Source: Macrolepiota albuminosa | Lineage: Eukaryota; Basidiomycota; Agaricomycetes; Agaricales; Agaricaceae | Assembly: GCA_027475525.1 (NCBI GenBank) | Contig: JAMWFC010000107.1 | Coordinates: forward strand, 627,963-691,962 | Reading direction: 5' to 3' | Length of the DNA stretch: 64,000 nucleotides | Part shown: in pieces, positions 12,558 through 25,500 of the stretch | Numbering within the stretch: position 1 is the stretch's first letter | Layout: each line of letters opens with the position of its first letter | Notes under the pieces: generated by a model | Told to the model about the DNA's origin: nothing | Seen by the model: the letters and a program-made list of their open reading frames with translations, nothing else | The model's database searches: none | Position numbers and translations under genes: made by a program

Positions 12558-12721
12558 CATTTTTGAAATGAAAATTGAATTTCCAACTAAACCCCACACA
12601 CATGATTATATAAGTGTTTGTCTGGATGAAGGATTATATAAGCAGCCATCCAAATGAATGCTTATATAATCATGTGTGAGGTTTAGTTGGGAATTTAGTT
12701 TTTGTTTCTATTTCAAAAATG
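12558..12721. mobile_element. Foldback (hairpin) MITE-like repeat
   Basis: The left arm starts catttttgaaatg and contains aactaaaccccacacacatg followed by attatataag. The right arm is its imperfect reverse complement and ends tttcaaaaatg. The arms are about 65 bp and almost meet, so the element can form a long hairpin. It is non-coding. No target duplication was resolved. Confidence 0.65.
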
Positions 12722-12960
12722 AACAAAGAATTATATAAGCAGTTGTCCAGACAAACGCTTATATAATCATGTGTTGGGGTTTAGTTGAGAATTTATTTAA
12801 TTTTTATTTCTATTTCAAAAATGGAGTGTTCGTCTAGATGAAGGATTATATAATTAGTTGTCAAAGAATTTATTTAATTTTTATTTCTATTTCAAAAATG
12901 GAGTGTTCGTCTAGATGAAGGATTATATAATTAGTTGTCAAACTTAATCGGTGTATAGAT
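12722..12960. repeat. Extra right arms of the foldback repeat
   Basis: Two further partial copies of the right arm follow directly, each with cttatataatcatgtg or ggattatataatta and the run tttctatttcaaaaatg. The 77-bp duplication at 12788 adds one more artificial copy. Confidence 0.55.
12788..12941. repeat. 77-bp tandem duplication, locus 5
   Basis: Units 12788-12864 and 12865-12941 match by eye and lie in the foldback-repeat tract. Confidence 0.9.
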
Positions 12961-13538
12961 GACTGAGATAATTGAGGTATTCCTGATCTCCAGAATCTAA
13001 TTCTAACAACATGTTCCTCAATTGTATAGTTTATTCTAATCCGTCCATCCATCCACTCCGTCCCCCCCTTGCGACAACTACTCAACCTGGTTGCCTACGT
13101 GACATACACGTACTGCAATCTATTCTGATTTCTGATTCTTTGACAACTCCACACTTATATTATTTCATATGTGAATCCTACTTGTGATATACTATTCCAC
13201 CCCTTTAGCTAGGAGAGTCCCCTCTGAGTCGGATGTCACTAAGGCGTCATAAGGCGTTCACACTTAGGAAAATGAATTCACACTCCGCTACTCTGTAAAG
13301 AACTAGTCAATGAGACTGAGACGCGAAAGCCTTTGCTTTGAATTGACAGGCATGACAACTGGCTTGACCTTTTGCTATAAGGGACTCAGCAATGAGACTT
13401 CGTCTCACTCTAGACTAAGTCAAAAATACATTAGGTAACGTTTGTTCTATGAAGTATTAGGATAGCTGGTTGCGGTAAAAAATCGTATTGTCCAACTAAA
13501 AAAGGACTCTACGCTAAAGGGTGGAATACATTTGACAA

Positions 13539-16500
13539 TTATACGAAGTCTGCTTTGTCTTCTACTTCTTCAATTTCAACGTATTCATCATCTATTGGCA
13601 GATCAACCACGTCTTTAATCCACATCGGCAGCGAACGTACTGTAGCAGCACGACGATCGGCTTCTTCAGGGTCAGCAAGCAAAATAACGTCTTGGATGTT
13701 GAATGAAGTCGTGTCTCCAAAGTGGCCCTTGTAGACGCTGACTGTGAATGTAGCAATAACAGCGGACCAGTTTGCCACATCAACGTATGCATGAGGCAAT
13801 GACTGATATTTTTCAAGGTTGAATTTTTGGTGTCGCCCATCATAAACTGGTACTAGAATCGTTATTCAATTATAATAAGCCATAATAGAAAAAAGTGGGT
13901 GAATTTTATGGCTTACCTGAATCTCCGTATGGTCTTACTGCATCAGACCAAGATAACTTGGTCTGGCTGCGATCACCCTTCTTTGTTGGAGAAGCAGGAG
14001 CTAGTCTTGTGGATCTGCATCAGACCAAGATAACTTGGTCTGGCTGCGATCACCCTTCTTTGTTGGAGAAGCAGGAGCTAGTCTTGTGGATGAACCTGGT
14101 TTGTCTAAAGAGTCGTTAGCTTTCTATATTAAGTGATGGTCATTAATTATACTGTATACCTGAACGACTCGTGCTCTTTCTCGTGAGCATTGTTGTAAGG
14201 GAGACGCCATCCTGTTGCGTGATTACTGACAAATTCTCCTTGTTGGAAACCGCTCCAATAAAGGCCATTGCACGAGGAAACGTGCGATCTGAAAAAGCAA
14301 CTGATATATAATGTGGGTCTCCTTCGTCAACCAGATGGCTAAACATGACCATTCCAACAAGATAAAAGACAGAAAAGTTTTGCTTGGCTGTAGAAGATCT
14401 TTTTTGCTGGAAGACAAATCCTTGTTGGAAGTCTTGAGAGTTAGCAGCTGTAAGATTGACAACTTGAACGCTATTTGATTTAGGTACACGAATGTTCAAT
14501 TCCATAAGACGACTTGCTACACTAGGAAAGGAGTATTCGAGATTGACAACAGCCTCTTCGGATACTTGGGAAGTTTTGGTGTCATAGCATGTATAATTGA
14601 TTGCTTCTAGAACGATAGGTTGTGTGTCGTCGGACTTGGCATCTTGCCTAGAGTAATATATAAAAAAAGTCAGCTGATAAAGTGAAGTGATCCAAATATT
14701 TTGACTTACATATTTTGTGAAGTCAAATCATTTATGAATTCAGCGTAAGGTAGTTCAGATACAACATCTTTAGCATGTAGTATTCTATAGATTATAGTTC
14801 AATTAGTTGCGGTGGTTGCAAAATATTCAACACATACTGATTGCTGGCACTGGCAATAATTTTTCCTTTATCAAGAATATAACTCAGACCACTTTCGTCT
14901 GTCTCTTCTCTACAATGTCAATAAGCCTTATCATATCAAGAAAAGGGGTACGATTGAAAACAAACTTCGAGTCCGACTTATTAATATCTTCTTGCATGTT
15001 AGCTTCATTGGAAGTCATTCGCTTGTACTTCTTCTTTGTTTTCTGCTCTAACATGGTAGCTTCGGTGTCTGATTCAGATCTTATTTGTTGTTTCCTGTAC
15101 CGTTGATGACGCCCAAAGTTTTGGTCAGGAACAAATGTAACTTTAGTGTTACCGTACCAAAAGTGTGCGTTGGGCGCGCTATAAGTGATTTGAGGAGTCC
15201 CGGGCAGGTCCCAGAGAACGCGTCTGTGAAAAAGGGTAAAAGTCGGTAACGGGGTCGGCAAGTGTCAAGCGCTAAGGTAAAGCGCCTAAGGAAAATGCGG
15301 TAAGTGAACACGGCAACGGGAAGCGGCAAGAGCACGGTAAGCTTAGCGAAGTTCTAAGCGTCGATAATGCCTGCCGTAGTTGCAAGGCGCAAAGGTGTCG
15401 AAAGTTGGCGAGCGTCTGTAACTGCCGATGAGTTCGACGTTGCCGACCGTAGCGTAAATGAGCTCTTGAGCGTAAGGGAGACTGAAGTAAAGGGGGAAAC
15501 TCGGGTCTATTCGTCTGGTGTCCTATGTACAAGTCGGTAAGTACTTTTATACTACAATGAGTTCGCCGTCGCCAGTGGCTAATGACGCCAGAGTGCGGTA
15601 AACTGGAAAATTTCAAAGGGGTAGCTCCAACGGTTTCAGATCCCTACCGTCCATTCAAGAGCCTTAGCGACGCCAGGCGACAGATCGCGAAGCTAAACCA
15701 TCACTCCATCACCCTTCTGTCCGTCAGAGTACCTAAGCGATGTCAGGCGCCAAATCGAGACGCTAAGCGGTGTCAGACGCCAAGGTCAAACGCCAAGCTG
15801 TCCATCAGTTTTTGATAGATCATCAGGCTTCTCGCTAAGCGCTGTCGTCAGTGACTGATGCCATCTGTCAGTTGTCATTCTGTCTGCCGATCGGCACTAT
15901 CACTGATTGGATCTGCTTGTTGCCGTGCGCGGTCGTCAGAAATGGCTTAAAATAGGTAGAACGCGTGCGCTAAGTTCGGAACGAGTGCGGCAAGGTTTCC
16001 GGAGCCGGTGCCGAGCCTGCCGTTGATGCGCCTAACCTGTATAGGGTCCTATCATCTCCCCCCAACTGAAAAATTGACTGTCCTCAGTCACCAAATAAGG
16101 CTACCGTTACCGCTTTTTGTGACAGGTGGTCCGTGCGTTCTTGAGATTTTGTTTATAGTCCTGGCGCGTGAATTTGGACTTCGTTTCTTCTCCCCATCTT
16201 TTCCTGGCGCTCAAATAAAAAAATATGTCTTTCCGAATTCCAACTCCGCCTCCAGTCCCGTCTCAGGCTGCTCAAGAAGCCGCCTACGCATACATCGCTA
16301 AGGCCAACCGGTTTATTCGGCACATCGAGGGCGTTGGCGCCGAGGCGTCTCAAAATTTGGTGGTTGGCGTCATGAAGCTGCTGGAGAAGTGGTATGAGGT
16401 GAGGGTCCTTGGCGTTGGCTGGGATCGAGAGATCGAGGTGCGGGAGTGGTGCCGGGCCCGCTATGTGGATAATCGTGGCGCGGAGTGGTTAGCGCCGTTT

Positions 16501-19500
16501 TCTCGTTTTGTAAGTGCTTTTAGCCCTTGCCGTGTCGCTTAGCTAATTCCTCCCTAGGCGCCTCCCCCCGTCCTTACTATCGAAGATGAACTTGAGGACA
16601 TCCTTTCTGGCGCGTTGCCGATGACCGTAAGCGCATCGGCAACAGAGTAAGTAGCTTCTGACCTTCCCTTCTCTAGCTATGGACTGAACTGTCTCCTCGT
16701 AGTAAGCAAGAGGTACTGGAGCCTCTTGCTCGATTGCAGATCGAGCAAGAGCAGGAGGAGGCTGCCGCTGCCGCTGCCGCGCACTCCTTGGCGGTGGCAA
16801 GGGCAGAGCTCGCCAAGGAGCAGAAGAAGGAGTCCGTTGCCGAGGGTTCCAGCAAGGGGTCTCGCGCCGGCAGTGTTCAGAGCCCCACACTGCCGGCAGG
16901 CACACAGGGTTCGCCTTCAAAGCCTGGAAAGGCTTTGAAGAAAAAGGTAAGTCTGCTGTCGTTGGCGCTTCTTCTTACCGGTGGTAACTGTCGCTAGTCT
17001 CGCAAGGGGAAGGGTCCTCAATACGAGGTACGCCGTCGTGACACTTTGCCGACCTTTTACTGACTCTCTCTCAGCTCCCTAGTCAGACCACTTTCGACGA
17101 TAAGGAGTTGAAGGGTCTGCTCTTGCCGCGCCGGGAAGATGTCGTGATGGATGAGGGCATTGAGGGAGGAGTGGAGATCCCCGAGATGAAGAACAAGCGT
17201 ACAGTTTCCTTGGCGACGCGCCAAGAGTTCAAAGATTCGCGGGGAGCGGTAAGCAACTTGTCTTTTATAACTTTTCTTCCACTAGACTGGTCTTAGTGCG
17301 ACAAATGTTGGGCTGACAACGACCCCGAAAGTTGTTGGTTTCCCACTGGCGCTCAACCGTGCTACCGATGCGGCACTCTCAAGCGTGCCTGTACCATTGA
17401 TGGCGCCAAGAGTCGCGAGCGGGGCGGAGCGCCTGATGCCTTTGTCGAGAGGACCTTTTCCCGAGCTGTTCTGGTGAAGCGGGCGAGGGAGTTTGTTGAG
17501 GGGGAACGTAGGGAGGTTGCCGCTGGGAGGGCGGCGAAGATTAGCAAGTCCTCCTTGGCGCTGCCGACGCGCCAAGGAGATGAATCGGAATCGGTCGGCA
17601 AGCGCGGCGCTGGCGAGCGCCAGGAAAAACGCAAGGCCTCCTCCCCAAGCAAGGGCAAGGGTAAGGCCAAGCGAGTACGCATCGAGTCGCCATCCCCCTC
17701 TCCAAGTGCTGAGGACAGGGAGATGAAGGAGTTGGAACAGGCCCTTGCCGCGAGTCGCCTGCCCCCTCCTAGCGGAGAGGCAGGCCCTAGCCGCCTACTG
17801 TCCCCCCTCGTCTTACCTGAAGACGCGCCTGCCGATGTTTCGACTGCTGGCGCCCCAGGAGATGAAGGAGACGTTGTAATGGGAGAGCCCGCTGGCACGC
17901 AGGAGTTGGCGGGGGAGGAGGAGAAACGGGAAGGATCGCCAAGTCGCAAGGAGGTAGAGGGCGGTAATGAGGATGCCGAGGGAGAACCGGAGGAAACCTT
18001 ACGAGACGTCCCTGGCGAGTCCCAGGAGTTGCCGATGGTGGAGCCTGCCGCCCCTTGGGTAAGTGGGGGCGACTTAGCGACGCAGCTCTGGACGAGCTCG
18101 AGTGGATCCTCATCGTGGACCCCCCAGCCTCAGCCAAGAGTTACTGGCGACTCTTACGAGTGGCTGGGGGAAGACTTGGTTTATCCGGTGGTGGCCTTAT
18201 ATCCTCCTCAAGTGATAGAGCGGATGGCGGCGCGTGCGGCAAGCATGCGAGCGGTACTGGGTCGCGAGCGTGAGCGAGCGCGGGAGCAAATTATGGCCTC
18301 TCGCCTTCGGTACGCCAATTTGACTCGTAGCATGGACGCCCTTCAAGAGTACCAGGCGGACTGCAACGAGGCGCTAGAGTGGCAGGCCCTCAACCACGTG
18401 CAAGTTGGCGACCTCTTGCCGCTCGACGACTCGATGTCGCTTTCCGGGGATGAAGACTGACGGACCTTAGGGTAGATAGGCCGTCTTGTATAGTTTCTTA
18501 ATTTTGTTACCGCTAATATTACTTTCTTGCCGCCTCCTTGCCGAATGATAAGTCTTATATTCTGGGTTAGCGCACCAGCTTAGAGCAGAGAAAGTAAGAA
18601 AGCAGGCGGCAAGTATTCTAAAGTAGATTTTAGCAAAAGGAGGAGTAGGTGTGGGACTTAGACAAAATTCGAAGAGAAGGGAAACGCTCAGTAAGTCATC
18701 ATAGCGAAAAACCCTTGGCGAGAGTTGCGCAATGCGCTAAGCGTTGGCGACACGCTAGCGCTGCGACTTGACTACGTAAGGAATTGTCTGTGGAATATAG
18801 TACAGTAAGTATCGGCAAGAAAGATAAGTAAGATAAGTAATAGAAAGAAAGAGCTTATCAATATATAGTCTTTTCTAATCATTTTCTTCTTCTTCAACTA
18901 GGGTCGGCAAGTCATCATCGTCCAATAATTCGGTTTCTTCAAGTTCCCTAAGCTTGGCGGTGTCGATATCTAGCGCTTCAAGCGGCAAGTCAATGTGTTC
19001 TCTAGCGAGGTATGGCAATAGGCAAAAAGCGGCAACAGGTCGATGCAGTACTGAACCATCTAATTCACAGAGCACGTAAGCGCCTCCACGGTTACGGGAG
19101 ATAACTACCAAAGGTCCTAGATAGCGAGGGCGCATTTTCTTGTTGTATGAGGTTTCAATTTTGGAGTTGCGCATAAGCACTAGCGCTCCTCTCGGGAAGT
19201 TGTAATCTTTGATAGTGGCGCTATGCTCGGTCTCGAATCGTAATGCTGCTTGAGCACTAGCGCTCCTCTCGGGAAGTTGTAATCTTTGATAGTGGCGCTA
19301 TGCTCGGTCTCGAATCGTAATGCTGCTTGGCAACGTGCGCTAAAGACTACCTCGTGGAGTCGCTCTAAATCTTCCTTCCTTCGTTGGAGATCAATGGCTC
19401 GTCTGGCGATCAGGTCGGTAGTCGCCAAGATACTGTTGGGTGCTGGTTGAAGGTAGGTCGCTTCTATGATGTCAGCAGGGAGTAAAGGATGGGTGCCAGT

Positions 19501-22500
19501 AGCCGCGTAATAGGGAGAGCAACCCATGCGCTTACGAATAGTAACTCTTTCCGACCAAAATACTGAGTATGTCGCTTCACTCCAACGAGACTCGTCGCCA
19601 TCGACTGCCTTGAAGAGCGCTTGCCGAACGTCAAAGTGTGGTCTCTCTACCAGGCCATTGGCGCGTTTGTTGTAGCCAGATACTCGAATGTGGTGGATGT
19701 TGTATTTCTTGGCGAGGTATGTTAGCGCTTTGATGATGGGCGCACCGTTATCCGTGACAATTTCTCTTAGCGCTCCCCAACGGCAGATGACGTCCTCAAA
19801 TAGCCACTTGGCGACCGCGTCGGTATTTTCTCTCTGAAGCATTCGAAATTCAGGCCAGTGGATTAGCGAGCAACGACCTTGAATGATGTACTTGTAACGA
19901 CCAGATTTGGGCATGTGCATGGTATCGACGTAAATTTTGCTGAAGAGGGGAGCTGGCGTTGCAACGGTTGGCGGAATGAGCACTTGGCGCGTTTGTTGGA
20001 TTTGGCAGAGGTGGCAAGTCCTGATGTACCAGGCGATGTCGGCGCTAGCGTGTGGCCACCAGAATCGTTCTAGCAGAGAAGCTCGGGTAGCGTACAGACC
20101 TCTATGACCTAGCTCGTCATGCATAGCGCGCAAGACTCGTAAGCGACCTTCTGGCTTGATGATCAGCTTGTGAGCGCCATCTCGATTTCGTCGCCAAAGT
20201 CTGTTGTCGGTAAAGAAGAAATGGGTAGCATATCGGATAAAGGTCGCGTATTGTTCGTCGGTAAGGCTCGCGGGTCGCTTAAGGTCTTGTAGCCATTGTT
20301 CAACGATTAACAAGCGGCTGTCTTCTGCCTTTGCTTTGGCGGATCGGGGGACGGCATCGTAGGTCAGGTTTCTGCTGTCTTCTCTTAGCGGATGAGGTTC
20401 CTGTACGATTTTTACGGGAGGCAAGTCTTGACTGTGGATGCTTGCCGTGTAGAACGTGAGGGGTGCGCTAAAGATCTCAGGGCGGTAAGGGACGATGGGA
20501 TGTAAAAAGATGCTGGTAGGCTGTTGCCGTCGTAGTAGGGGGATTGGCTGTTGAATGAGGTGCACGAAACCATGTAGTCGGTCGATCCAGTCCTCGAAAT
20601 CGCTATCAGCCTGTGGGTCCACTGCCGGGTCGCCAGGCTGTCGTGGTCGCCTAGAGAGTCCATCTGGTCCGTGGAAAGAGCTCTTGACGTGTACCAACTC
20701 AAAGTGAAACATGAGGATGGCGACTACCCACCGGTTCATGCTAGCGGATGGCTGGATATCGGGATTCTGCAGCATGCCCTTGATGTACCTAGCGTCGACT
20801 TCAACAATAAGGTTCCGTACGCCAATCAAATACATCTTTAGCGACCGGAAGGCTTTGAAGAGTCCATAGAGCTCTAGCTTAGGCTGGCTGTAGCGAGACT
20901 CTCTGTCGTTTAGCGTGATAGACCCAAAGCGGTTGTAGCGTCGCTGTTTCCGATTGTCGCTAAGGCATTGGCACAAGAAGTAGCCAACGGCAATGTACGA
21001 GGTGTCCACCGCCAAGATAACAGGGTCGGCAGAGGTATAATCGATGGGGACTAGGGGCTTGGCGTCTTGTAAGGCTTTTACTAAGTCGCGTTGGGCAGTG
21101 ACCTGGTCTGGCCCAAATTCGAAGGGCTCGTTAGCGCGGGTGAGTCGGTTAAGAGCATGTGCGCGATGGGCAAAGTTTTTGACGAATATCCTAAGAACGC
21201 CAACGGTACCAAGAAAGGCGCGAACTTCAGATAAGTCGCGGCAAGGGCCCCAGCGCTCTAGGAGTGCTAAGCGAGACTCGTCGGGAACGCGACCGTCGGG
21301 AGTGCAGATGTGACCAAGTATTTTGAACCTTGGCGCGCAAAGGAGGAGTTTGTGACCGCTAAACGTACCACCGCTATACTTCATGCGTTGGAGGACTCGA
21401 TTGAGCAGCAGGAAAAATTCCCATAGCGCTAAGCAAATATTGGGGTTCTCGGGATGGGTCGCCGGTAAGCCGTTTACGAGTCGCCAGTCTTTGGGGCCTT
21501 TGACGCCAACGTCGTCGATGAAGCTAAGAACGTTATGCGGTATCTCGGGTTGGAGGATGAAAGTGATGTCGTCGTGGAATATAGGGACTGAGTTTGTCCA
21601 GCCCATCGGTAAGGTGACTAGGCGCAAGGCGCCAAACGGAGTTTGAAAGGTGGTGAGGTCACGGGAAGAGGGGTGTATCAAGCGTTCATCGTAGCCAACG
21701 TAGAGATCAAGGGTGGCGCCACAAATGCGCCCGGCAAAGGACTCGGCAAAGTGGTCAGGGAAAGGCGGTACGCCAGAGTGTCGTATAGTAACTCTATTCA
21801 GCGGCTCAAGACTGTGGACTATGCGGAGATTGCCGTTCTTTTTGAGGACGCAGAACCAACGGGAGCGGTAAGAACTATTGGAGGGCTCGTAGACGCCAGC
21901 CTGTATCTTGGTCCTAATGATTTGGCAGACCTCGGCTTCAATCCCAGGCGGTAACGGTCGGTTGTGCTCAGTCCATGGCACGTGAGGAATGGTCGGGATG
22001 ACGACTGGCGGGAAGAAATCCGTACGTAGGCTGCCGCGTTCTGAGTCCTCCCAAGCAAAGGCTTTATCCTGCTTAGCGACGAGATCGGTAAGGACATTCA
22101 ACTCATCTTTGGTCAAAAATCCTGTGTCGTGCTCCTTGGCGAACTGCTGCTGGTGCTCTGTGGTAAAACGTCCTGTGGGCTGAAAGGGTGGCGGATTCGG
22201 TGATAAGGTCGGCATGTCGGCAAGAGGGTCGCCAATGATCTGGCGCTCGATTCCAAAAGTCTCGGGAGAGTGCGTAGCGACGGGTTTTGTTTTAAGCGCA
22301 ACTGGCTTATATTTCTTTTTAACTTGAACCCCTTTCCTTTTGGGAGCGTTAGCTTGGTTATACACAGATGTGGAAAGGGGAACTGTAGCCTGAGGAGCGG
22401 CAAGTCCAAGAACGGCAGGAGACGAGGCTCCGGGAAGGGTAGTGAGATACGTATCGGTAGACGCAATATTTTGGAACGATTCTGAAGCGGTAAGATATAA

Positions 22501-25500
22501 GTACGCTAGAGCTGAGTCGGTAATATCTGGGTTTTTCTGGGAAAGCTCAGCGTCGGTAACGGTAGAGGAAAGCAAAACTTCCTCGTCAAGACAAGCGGTA
22601 GATATAATATTTACAAGACCAGTTGAATGGTCATATTCCAGCGTTAGTGCCACATCTCCGTGATCGTCGCCAATCACCTCCTCGATGGTCTGTGAAAACA
22701 CCGGTGTGGAGGCTCGTTGGCGTGTTGGTCGGTAAACTCCGGGGGCTTAGCGCGGGCGCCTTTTCGTTGTCCCCTAAGGAACGTTGGCACCGTTCGTCGG
22801 ATTCCGGAATTGGGGTCGCTAATTGTGAGGGTCGTCTCCTCGTCGGTAACTGTCTTGACGACTGATCGCGCCAAGACGTCGAAGGGTCTGCCAAGTAGTA
22901 GGTCGTAAGCTGGTGAACGTAAGATGTGTATCTGAAGATAAAACGTAATGTCGCCAAGGGTGCACGGCACATTCTTGGCGAGGCCTAGGGATCTGTCCAC
23001 CGTACCGTTAGCGCTCTGCATATTTAGTATAACCGTAGGGTCGTAAATGAGGCCTAGATCGTTAGCGACTTCTGCTGCCATAGAAATAATCTGAGACCCG
23101 CTATCCACGATTGCCTCTACTTCGTGCTTGTTGTCTATGGTTAGCGCGACAGAGCGGATGGCGTGCGATTCTTGAGCGACGGTAAGAATTGCTGGGTCCT
23201 CCCCATGGTCTACCGACCTAAGGTAGGTCTCCACTGGGTCCACAGAGGTGGCGTTTGCGATGGTGTCGGCAGGAGAATCTTCAGCGTCCAGCGAGTCGAC
23301 GGTAACAGAAAAACCAGGAAGCGCATTGTCGAGTTCATCAACCTCGGCAACGGCTGTCGCCAATGGTCGTCGGGGAGTGACTGCCATTTTGACTTGGTTG
23401 CGAACGTCGGGAGCAATACTACAAAGTTCTTCTACTGACAAGGTGACGTGGGTTTTCATGATGCGGTTAAAAACGTGGTTCGATTTTTCGATGTCGAAAA
23501 TTGGTCTTCTACTGACAAGGTGACGTGGGTTTTCATGATGCGGTTAAAAACGTGGTTCGATTTTTCGATGTCGAAAATTGGTGCGGTAGGTCGGTAGCCA
23601 CCCTCAGGACGTTTCTCGGGAGCGGCAAAGTTTCGTTGGGCGGGAGCATGATATCTGTCGGGCATCCCTGAATAGGGATGGAGAGGCGGCAAAGGCGGTT
23701 CGGGAGCGGTGGCGGACGACGATGGTTCTGAGGCAGGAGCAGGGGCAGTGGCAGGCGGGGCGGCATGAGCTGGTGTCGGTAACTTGCTAGCGGGAGGCAT
23801 CGGCTTGTATCCTTTAAGAGGTTGTTTAGGCTGCTTAACTTCAACCCCATCAAAGACCTGATTTTTAAGCGAATCCAACTCCTGTTGGAGCTTGGCGATA
23901 CGCTCTTCTCGCGAAAAAGTAGGGTGGTCGCCAACGCTGTCGAAATGTAAGACCTCGTGAATCATCTGCTGTTGGGTCGCTTGTTCAGGGTCGGGGTTGG
24001 CGTTGCCAGATAGCGTGCCGGTAACGATTTGTCCTGGATTGCGCCTATGCCATTCATCAACTCGCTCCTGGAAGGACTTCTTGTCTGGGTAGTTGGGAAT
24101 GATGGCGCCAGTGGTGAGGACTATCTTGCCGTCGATAGCCCGTCGAATTCTCCCTTGCCGAATGTAGTTCTCGAGGGTAGCGCAGCGTCCTCTAGTCATA
24201 GTATGGCCAATTTCCCCACAGAAGTGGCAAGGGCCAGGTGCGGGTACGTTAGCAGGTCGGTTAGCTGTGAGGTTGGTGGTAATCATAGTTTCAATACGCG
24301 TCATAGCAGAAGCGACAGCGGCGGTAATGGCAGCATTGAGCTCTTCTTTCTTAACGAAGTCGGCAGCGGGAGGCGGGATGGGAATGATACCGTTAGTTCG
24401 CTCAGGTGGTGGGCTCGTCCTAGCGCGCTGCAGCCCAACGCCAGTGTCCGTCCCCTTGAGAACCCATTTACCGGCTTCGAAGACGTCGGCAACGTTATAG
24501 GGCTCGTCAGGGTGATGGGCCTGATGAACTATCTCTAGGCAACGAGCAATACGAGTCCACAATGAAGTCAGGATGCCTTGCTGAAATAGGCGACGCTCCT
24601 CGTTAATGTAGAGCTTGCCGTTCTGCAGAAGCCACCTAGCGATTTTCTGGAACTCGCGGTAATACGTAGAGAACGCGCCAAGCGAGGAGGTGCCACTGTC
24701 GAATGATTCCTGTACTAGTTTCTGCAGCTCGTTTACCGTGTATCGGGTAGCCTCCTCGGCGCCAGGGTACAGCTGGATAACTGCCGTCTTCCAGTCCTCA
24801 TACGAAGCGCCTTGAGCTGGAGCTGGCGGGGCGGCAGGAACAAAGGCGGCAAACTCGGTTAAACCTGTCCACGTCTCTGCCGTGTCATACGATACGTATC
24901 TTGCCGCGTACTCCTTCATCTGCGTATGGTCGGTAATGTTACAATCTCTGAATAGATACTCCAACTCCTTAAAATACTGGGAGAGCTCCCGTGGCTTGGA
25001 CTCGTCCCATTTCGGTGCCGAGAAGTGGTTGCGTGGCGGCATGCGCTGGACTTGTTGTTCCATGGCGACGGTGTTGGCGAGTTCGGTTAGCGGATGTGGG
25101 GAAGGAGTTCTAGGTATTGGCGACGGGGTAAGAGAAATGAGTTGTGAAAGAGGCGTTAGCGGAGTAATGGGAGTGACTGGTTGCGGTACGGTAAATGGCG
25201 ACGCTAAGGGGTCGTCGGCACTATAATCGAGAGAATGCGGGAAGAGATCAGGAAAAGCGTCTACAGTGGCGTTCTGTAGTTCCTGGGCTAGAGAGAGACC
25301 CGGTAAGGCACCAGGTGGTTGTGGAGTTGATGGGTGGGAAGGAGCTATGCCTTCTGCCGACTGGTCTAGCAGGCGGCGCCTACGCTGGAGACGGGTTTCT
25401 GGCGGAATTCTGCCCTAGAGATCCCTCGCGGTGGGCTCCAATTTGATGACGCCCAAAGTTTTGGTCAGGAACAAATGTAACTTTAGTGTTACCGTACCAA

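Noticed and set aside
15272..15616. An open frame of about 114 codons on the minus strand of both LTRs (also 25612-25956)
   Set aside because: It lies wholly in LTR sequence, is Arg/Leu/Ser-rich with no motif, and is the same in both copies only because the LTRs are identical.
17362..17949. A long minus-strand open frame (195 codons) opposite the antisense Gypsy gene
   Set aside because: It is a shadow in GC-rich codons of the spliced plus-strand gene, which has phase-consistent exons and a zinc motif.
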